The position numbers and the translations under genes were made by a program. Of a DNA stretch of 64,000 bases, positions 58,116 through 64,000 are shown one piece after another; the first letter of the stretch is position 1; the number at the start of each line of letters is the position of its first letter. The notes below the pieces were generated by a model. The model was not told the DNA's origin and made no database searches. It saw only the letters and a list, made by a program, of their open reading frames with translations. Source of the stretch: Okapia johnstoni (Eukaryota; Chordata; Mammalia; Artiodactyla; Giraffidae); NCBI GenBank assembly GCA_024291935.2, contig CM044322.1:21265405-21329404 (forward strand), written 5' to 3'.

Positions 58116-58290
58116 TGGGCTTCCCTAGTGGCTCAGATGGTAAAGAATCTGCCTGCAGTGCGGGAGACCCGGGTACTATCCCTGGGTCAGGAAGATCCCC
58201 TGGAGAAGCAGATGGCTACCCACTCCAGTATTCTTGCCTGGAGAATTCCATGGACAGAAGAGCCTGGCAGGCTACAGTCCATGGGTTCAC
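58116..58290 (+). repeat. Bov-tA SINE, 3'-truncated
   Basis: GGGCTTCCCTAGTGGCTCAG, GGTACTATCCCTGGGTCAGG and TACAGTCCATGGGTTCAC. It ends at the border of the 20 bp triplication. Confidence 0.9.
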
Positions 58291-58348
58291 ATTAGCATTC
58301 TGCAGAGTGCATTAGCATTCTACAGAGTGTATTAGCATTCTACAGAGA
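58291..58348. repeat. 20 bp unit repeated about three times
   Basis: Units start at 58291, 58311 and 58331 (ATTAGCATTCTGCAGAGTGC, then two copies with TACAGAG). The unit equals the outer end of the LTR-like element that follows. Confidence 0.9.
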
Positions 58349-58835
58349 AACAAAACCAATAGAATATAAAGAAGGATATAAGGCACTGGCTCGTGTGATT
58401 ATGGAGGCTGATAAGTCCCAAGGTTTGCACTCAGCAATCAGGAAACCCAGGAGACCCAATAGGGTAGTTGGATATGAGTCCAGAGGCCTGAGATCCAGGA
58501 GAAGTGAATGATGTAGTCCTCATTGGCTCAAGACTCAAGAAAAGTCAGTGTTTAACTTTGAGTTCAAAGAGAAAAATTGGATGTCTCAGTTTGAAGCCAT
58601 CGGGCGAAAGAATTCTCTCTTACTTTGGGGAGGGTGAGTCTTCTAATCCTATTCAGACTTTCAGCTGATTGGTTGAAGCCCACCCATATTGTGGAGGGCC
58701 ATCTGCTTTACTCAGTCTACCAATTCAAATGTTAATCCCATTCAAACATCCTCACAGAAATACCCAGAATAATGTGTGACCAAATATCTAGGCACCCTGT
58801 GGTCCAGTCAAGTTAGCTTACAGAATTAACCATCA
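58331..58835 (-). repeat. Old LTR-like element, antisense
   Basis: CTACAGAGAAACAAAACC, GCACTGGCTCGTGTGATTA, TGGAGGCTGATAAGTCCCA, ACCCATATTGTGGAGGGCCA and the end GAATTAACCATCA. On the minus strand it begins TGATGGTTAATTC. TG...CA-type ends suggest an LTR (MaLR-like), but I do not fix the family. No coding sequence. Confidence 0.55.
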
Positions 58836-59029
58836 TAATGTGTGTATTTATCTTCACTGCCACTTTTGGGGGACAACTTCGTATTCCTGAATTTCAAAAT
58901 TTGGAGGGAAAGTCACAACATATGTTTATTATTGTCATTTTCAAAATCATTTTATATACTTCTAAAATTTCTTGAGCAGAAACCCTCTTCAAGTTTTAGA
59001 ACCAACATTCCAAATGAGATGTGAGTAAT

Positions 59030-59640
59030 AACAGCCTACATTTATTCAGGACTTACTATATCCAAGGTTATTATAAGTTTTTACAGATATCAGATTGCTT
59101 AATCCTGTGCAATTGGTGAGGTGGGTACTATTATTTGTTGAGGCAGTCTGAGTGTGGGTTGGCAAGGAATTTCCAGACATAGTGTATTGCAGAAAGGAGT
59201 GAATTTATTAAGAACAAAAAGCAGAGATAAAGTGGGCATTGTGAGCACAGCGGGCCAACCTCCTGACAGACCTGGGAGAGTTGACAGTTTTCCTGGGTTA
59301 GTAGCCAATTTTTATAGCCTCAAGACAAAGAAAATTCCTGCTGGAAGCTTGGTGTTAGGTGATTGGTCGGGGCGCTACAGGGTGTTTACTGGAGTGGCAT
59401 CTTTGCCTAGTTGGGAGTCAGGAAGCTTGTTAGTGATGATCAGGGAGGTTTTTGGCAAAGTTACAAAAAGGCTCAGTCAGCTTCGGAGGTGACCTTGGTT
59501 CTGGACTCTGCTTCTGTGGCCTTGGTGCACTGCCTTGCACCTGTGGCTTTGGGGGCAGGACTCAACATTATTATCCCATTTTATAAGTAAGAAAACTGAG
59601 CCACAGAGAAGCAGGATCTGTGTCAGTTTTTCACCATGCT
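59030..59640 (+). repeat. MIR SINE split by a solo LTR
   Basis: The left part (AACAGCCTACATTTATTC, GAGGTGGGTACTATTATT) continues after the LTR as TTATTATCCCATTTTATAAG and GAAAACTGAGCCACAGAG. This is the usual uninterrupted MIR wording. The LTR interrupts it between 59135 and 59568. Confidence 0.8.
59136..59567 (-). mobile_element. Solo endogenous retrovirus LTR, antisense
   Basis: The element is 432 bp, with ends TGTTGAG and CTCAACA (7 bp perfect inverted repeats), and is flanked by TTATT at 59131-59135 and 59568-59572. On the minus strand it has a TATA-like CTATAAAAA, with AATAAA downstream, in the order expected of U3-R-U5. There is no gag, pol or env sequence nearby. The 5 bp duplication fits several ERV classes; I do not name the family. 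Confidence 0.85.
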
Positions 59641-61229
59641 ATCTTTAAATGAGATAACATGTTAAACACACACAAGCACACGTATGCAAAATATAGAGCA
59701 AATACTGCAAAAATAAAGTTGATTAAAAATGAAAAATGGAAGATTGTTAAGCATCTGAAATGTATACACTATTTGGTCAGCAGGGTAAAGTTAAGTATGC
59801 TCAACTCAGGATCCCCACTCTGCATCGGAAGAAACAGAGGCTCTAAGGTAGTCTCACTTGTTTGAGGTCATAACAGCAGAAGGGGGTTGAACTTGTGACT
59901 TCCATCTAGGGCTTCTCCCCTTCGATCTCATTGCTTGGAGTCCAAGGGTGAGTCAAGAAGGGATTATTCTAGACAGGAGCACAAGCTGTTTCTGCCTAAT
60001 TACTGGAAGGAGGGCCAAGTGCTGGGCACAGGAGCTGGTGGGTGGGTGGATGTGGTGGGGCCAGCTTTTAATCTGACTGCCTCTGTTTTCTCAATTATGT
60101 AGGAAGCAGACCATTAGCTGAGGGTGAGGATGGGGGTGGAGGTGTTGGAGGTGTGAGGAGAAAAAAAACGGTAAGAGATAATGATCTTGAGAGTGGGAGG
60201 GAGAACAGACAAGGAAGATGTAGTTTGATCCGTAGGCAGTATGCAGAGCCCACTTGAGGTCAGTGGTGTAGGATTTAAAGGGAGACCCATCAGCGTGGTT
60301 GCCAGCAACATTCATTTGTGCAAACACAGAAATGGAAGCCACGGGGTCATTGAGTTTAACCAATGTTGGAGTGTTTCAGACAAGTATGATGAAGCAATGG
60401 AGGGCAAGACAGTTGAGGTTCCTTGAAAGGGTGATTACAATAATGGATCACAGAATTTAATTTGAGGAAAGAGGAAAGAGGGTACGTGAGGTGGGTGAGG
60501 GTCAATAAAGTGGTGGTTAGATGAATGGATTTTAAGGCTCAGATGGATAGAAAATATTCTGTGGATATAGGAGGAATGAACTAGGAGGGCAGAAGTGATA
60601 GTCAGATACTGGGATTCTTGAAGCTGTGACCAAGGAGAGGTTGCAGATATTGGCAATCTAGGCTATGATCGTGGGAGTGAGAGTGGGGGACAGGATCGTT
60701 TGAGGAGAAAAGTCAAGGCAGTGAATGGTTTGAGAGTTGAAAAGATCATTTTAATGGCTACTGAAATCACCAAAAATAATGAAGGGAGCCAGCCTCTAAA
60801 TTGTGGAGGGAAGGTGGGGGTGAGGTGGTGTTGGCATGACTGGGGCAAGAGGAGGAAGTGGATAGGATCGTCTGATGGCAAAAATCAATGACCGTAACCA
60901 AGGACATGAGGTTAGTAAGTTGCAGTGCCAGGTTTTAACCCTACTCAGTCTGGCTCCATGGTCACATTCCAGCTGCTTTGCTAGTTACTGACAAATATAT
61001 TATTTTCCTGCATAAAAAAAACCTGTAAGTAAATTCATTTACCTATTAATAGGTAGTAATAATGAGTAAAATCACACCAATATTTCATTTTTCTTTACAT
61101 GAGATTTACATACTTTAAAGATAACACAGTTTGTAAAATACAGCCTGTCATCACACTTTATGTTTAAAATGTAATGTTAGACATGAATTTTCTATTTACC
61201 AAATGGGAATATTAATTATAATGAACAAT
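59641..61229. other. Unique intronic stretch
   Basis: 59820-59930 resembles a MIR 3' part (GAAACAGAGGCTCTAAGG, GGGGTTGAACTTGTGAC). The rest is purine-rich on the + strand at 60090-60900 and unique. No gene recognised. Confidence 0.45.
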
Positions 61230-61345
61230 AACATTTGCTGAGTTTGTTCTGTGTGGCCAGCACTGTGTGAAGTCTATACACGCTCACTTAGCAACTCTAG
61301 GTGCTATTTTATCCTCATTTTATAGCTTTAGAAACCAAGGCTGAA
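61230..61345 (+). repeat. MIR SINE fragment
   Basis: ATTTGCTGAGTTTGTTCTGT, GTGTGGCCAGCACTGTGTG and TATTTTATCCTCATTTTATA. Confidence 0.6.
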
Positions 61346-62683
61346 AAAATTAAGACTTATCTGACAGTGGACTGCCTCATGCAGGATTTGTCCAACCCAA
61401 AACCTCATTTGCAGTGTGGTCTGGTTCATTACCAAGTACCTGCTGTGTGATGGTTCTACGGTGGATAGTGAAGATGTGGCAAAGATGATGATAGAGTCTT
61501 TTATATATGATGAGGGGACCATATTAACTAAATATATAACATATTGATTATATTTATAGGTTCTATAAAAGAAAGTGCAGGGTGCTTTATATAACAAGGG
61601 AACATAACCTAGTCTTGGAGGGGAAGGTCTATTTTGGGAAGTAATTTTTAGGCTATAATTAAAGAATAGTGTAAGTTATCCAAGCAAATGAGAGAGGGAA
61701 ACAATTCCAGGTAAAGAAAATGTCTGCAAAGGCCTCCAGGCCCTCAAGTGTCCTATAGGAACACTAGACATCATTATTCTTCTCATTTAACTTCTGATAA
61801 AGCTATAGCTTTACCAGATATCTGAGAAATCAGCCATTCCAGCCCTTATTCCTCCCAGAACTGGTGCTGATATGAAGATAGAGGCACATAATAATCTCAT
61901 TTTATCATCATGGTAAATTGAGGTGTAGAATGTTTCACCCAACTGCATAGCTAGAAAACTCATTTTTACCAATTTTCTCTTCACCTTTTCTCCTGGATAT
62001 CTCTCAAACTACCTTTTCCCAGAAACTTTATAAAAGAAAAAAAAAAACCCCTCTATTCTCTTTGTTTCAGTGCTTCTTCCTTGCAAATGCATTTACCTAG
62101 TTAAGAACAGGAACATTTTTCTCAAAAGCCCTCACATTGCATATGGACATGACAACCTATACCAGAACCTCAAAATGTTGTGACTGGCTAAGGGGGAAAC
62201 CTTGAAACCATGCTTCCACCAGAAATCTAGCCTAGTGTGGGCCAGAAGCAAGCTTAAAAGGATGTGCTTTCATTTAACTATGGATGCATTATTTTCATTT
62301 TTAAAACGATCTCTTGAAGGATAGGTAAAGAACATATGAGTTCAGAAGAAGCTCCTTGTGTTTAAAAGTCCATCATGAAATGCCTTTTTCATCATTGCCT
62401 CCAGGTGAAATATTCTTTCCATACACTGAGCTGTGTCTGCACATACATACATCTATACATACATGTATTCTCTCTCACACTCTCTATCCCCTCACCTGTT
62501 TTATGTCTGTTTATTATTATCTATCTATCTATCATCTGTATCTCTCCCCCTCATTCATTCCCAGGTGATAAGTCTTAAGTCCTCCACAAGGAAACCCATC
62601 ACCAGACAATGCTCACCAGAAACTTTCAAGTTCCCTTCCCAAGTACCACTGTTAGGTGGAAAGCTGGGTGGTGGTTGGTGGTT
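61346..62683. other. Unique AT-rich stretch with short tandem repeats
   Basis: ACAT units at about 62440-62464 and TATC units at 62516-62533. The rest is unique with no gene recognised. Confidence 0.5.
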
Positions 62684-62882
62684 TAATCGCTAAGTCGTGT
62701 CTGACTCTTGTGACCCCATAGACTGTAGCCCGCCAGGCTCCTATGTCCATAGGATTTTCCAGGCAAGAATGCTGGAGTGGATTGCCATTTCCTTCTCCAG
62801 GGTACCTTCCCGACTCAGGGATTGAACCTTGGTCTCCTGCACTGCAGGCAGATTCTTTACTAACTGAGCTACCAGGGAAGCC
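62684..62882 (-). repeat. Bov-tA SINE, antisense
   Basis: TTTAATCGCTAAGTCGTGTC, GGCAAGAATGCTGGAGTGG and ACTGAGCTACCAGGGAAGCC. Confidence 0.92.
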
Positions 62883-64000
62883 CAGAAAGCTGGGACTAGC
62901 ATTTAATCAAAAAGCAAATTTTAAAATACTCTTATCCAGAGCAGGAGTGGTCCCTTTCTGTCATAGGAGAACGGATGTGAAGGGATCATCCCATCGGTCT
63001 GGCCATGCTGGATTCCACTCACGCAGTTGGGTCTAGGCTACATAGTGGAAGGAATGCCCAAGCAACCAGTCAAGTCAGGTCAAGGCCATGACCAACTTCT
63101 GGCCTAACCAGAAGGAAAAACTAAAGGAAAAAAACTTATGATAGCTGATGTGTCTTGGGAAAGAGGAGCACGAATTGAGGAGAGAAACAGAAAGCTTAGA
63201 AATTTCCAGTGCTTAACAAAGCCTCTGCATAAACTGTTTGGTATTATGTGAGACAGGACAGAGAAGAAAAGGCAAAGACGAGGTTACGAATAGCTCTCAG
63301 CCTATCCAGTTTGCACATGTGACCCAGGGGCTGATGTCTTCCTGTAACAGTGGGGCTCCTTTGTGGTGCAGATTATGTTTCTGCTGGAGGTAGTGAACCC
63401 CAGATGGCTCCTGTGCTGGCCTGAGAGGCCCCTGAATCTAGGCCATCTGTAGCTGCCCACACAGGAGGACCATCTTCAGGATCTTGATTTGTCAGACTGG
63501 CGATATTGACAAAGAAACAAACAAGCTCTATTCTGACTTCCAATTCTGCTAATTTTCCTAAACCAAGATGTGACTGGGTTGCCCAGTGCAAGACAGAGAA
63601 TATTGCAGTCCACATTACCTAAGCTGGAGTCAAAAGGCTCACATTTTCTTCCAACTACGGTGTTCAGTCTCCTGCCCTGCATCTGGCCTGATGCTATCCT
63701 TGGGCTCCAAAGTGGGTACTCTTTCCACAAAACTACTGTCGGCATAGTCTGTTCTGTAACCTATTCTTGGTGGGAGGACGAGCTCTTGCCACCACGAGCA
63801 GATGGAGCCTGAGGTGGAAATGATCGTTCTGTTTGACACTCCCTGTCCTCCCAGCTCTAGCCCTGGAAACCGAATGAGAGTTGAAGCTGTTTAGATGCCT
63901 CTGCTCCCCTGGCCCCAGAGACTGGTCCGGGTTCCTCATCTTATCTGACATATATCAAGCAGTTCTTCCACCGATTATATTTTACGTGGATGGGCAGTGT
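62883..64000. other. Unique intronic stretch to the end of the window
   Basis: No exon, RNA gene or named repeat recognised. Overlapping open frames of 66-89 codons near 63370-63950 have no recognisable product. Confidence 0.45.

Larger units (their letters stand above)
15379..64000 (+). other. ASTN1: ASTN1 intron (5' part), at least 48.6 kb
   Basis: The donor GTAAGT opens an intron that runs to the end of the window; no further ASTN1 exon was found. It is filled with repeats of several ages on both strands, listed individually below, separated by unique sequence. No nested protein-coding gene with a recognisable product was found on either strand. The open frames of 60-205 codons in this interval are explained by repeat sequence or by stop-poor, pyrimidine-rich composition. 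Confidence 0.75.

Noticed and set aside
15379..64000. miR-488, which is known to lie in an intron of ASTN1 in mammals.
   Set aside because: I looked for the mature sequence on both strands by eye and did not find it. My scan is not exhaustive, but I have no site to report.
15379..64000. A further ASTN1 exon starting PWPYTIFQRG.
   Set aside because: No matching codons after an acceptor of the right phase were found; candidate stretches such as the MWLP-like codons near 26690 do not continue with ASTN1 sequence.

Overview
The window is nuclear DNA from a ruminant, almost certainly a bovid. The repeats show this: Bov-tA/BovA tRNA-derived SINEs (many, both strands, some dimeric with AGC-type tails), CHR-type SINEs, BovB (RTE) LINE copies, and a 5'-truncated young L1 3' end of ruminant type. 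There are no bacterial operons, ribosome-binding sites, CRISPR arrays or phage modules. I cannot tell cow from sheep, goat or buffalo by eye. The only protein-coding gene I can support is ASTN1 (astrotactin-1), read on the + strand. Three internal coding exons lie at 4264-4413, 5767-5934 and 15294-15378. They have clean AG acceptors and GT donors, and their splice phases join in frame. Together they encode the second transmembrane segment, the start of the following extra-cytosolic region, and a complete six-cysteine EGF-like module split across the second and third exons. The exon before 4264 and the exon after 15378 are outside the window, so no start or stop codon of ASTN1 is present. Layout: 1-4263 is the end of an upstream intron; 4414-5766 is a 1353 bp intron with a BovB 3' fragment and one SINE; 5935-15293 is a 9.4 kb intron with a large antisense BovB copy, a second BovB fragment abutting a MaLR-like LTR, and a CHR SINE; 15379-64000 is at least 48.6 kb of one intron. 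That last intron is a repeat landscape of layered ages: old MIR, L2, hAT (MER5/MER20-like) and MaLR-like elements; a solo ERV LTR inserted into a MIR; BovB; and younger Bov-tA/BovA and CHR SINEs. I found no nested gene or convincing RNA gene in it. The observations most worth a second look are: (1) a 5' half of tRNA-Val(CAC), antisense, bracketed by a perfect 14 bp target-site duplication and lacking a poly(A) tail at 32680-32742, the signature of a tailless retropseudogene; (2) a solo LTR at 59136-59567 with TGTTGAG/CTCAACA ends and a 5 bp duplication, inserted into a MIR; (3) a perfect 73 bp tandem duplication at 49274-49419; (4) a threefold 20 bp repeat made from the terminus of an LTR-like element at 58291-58348; (5) a run of seven G-tracts at 23964-23996; (6) a CpG-rich pocket beside a pyrimidine-rich stretch at about 39950-40400. 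All repeat boundaries are read by eye and are accurate to roughly 5-20 bp unless duplications fix them.
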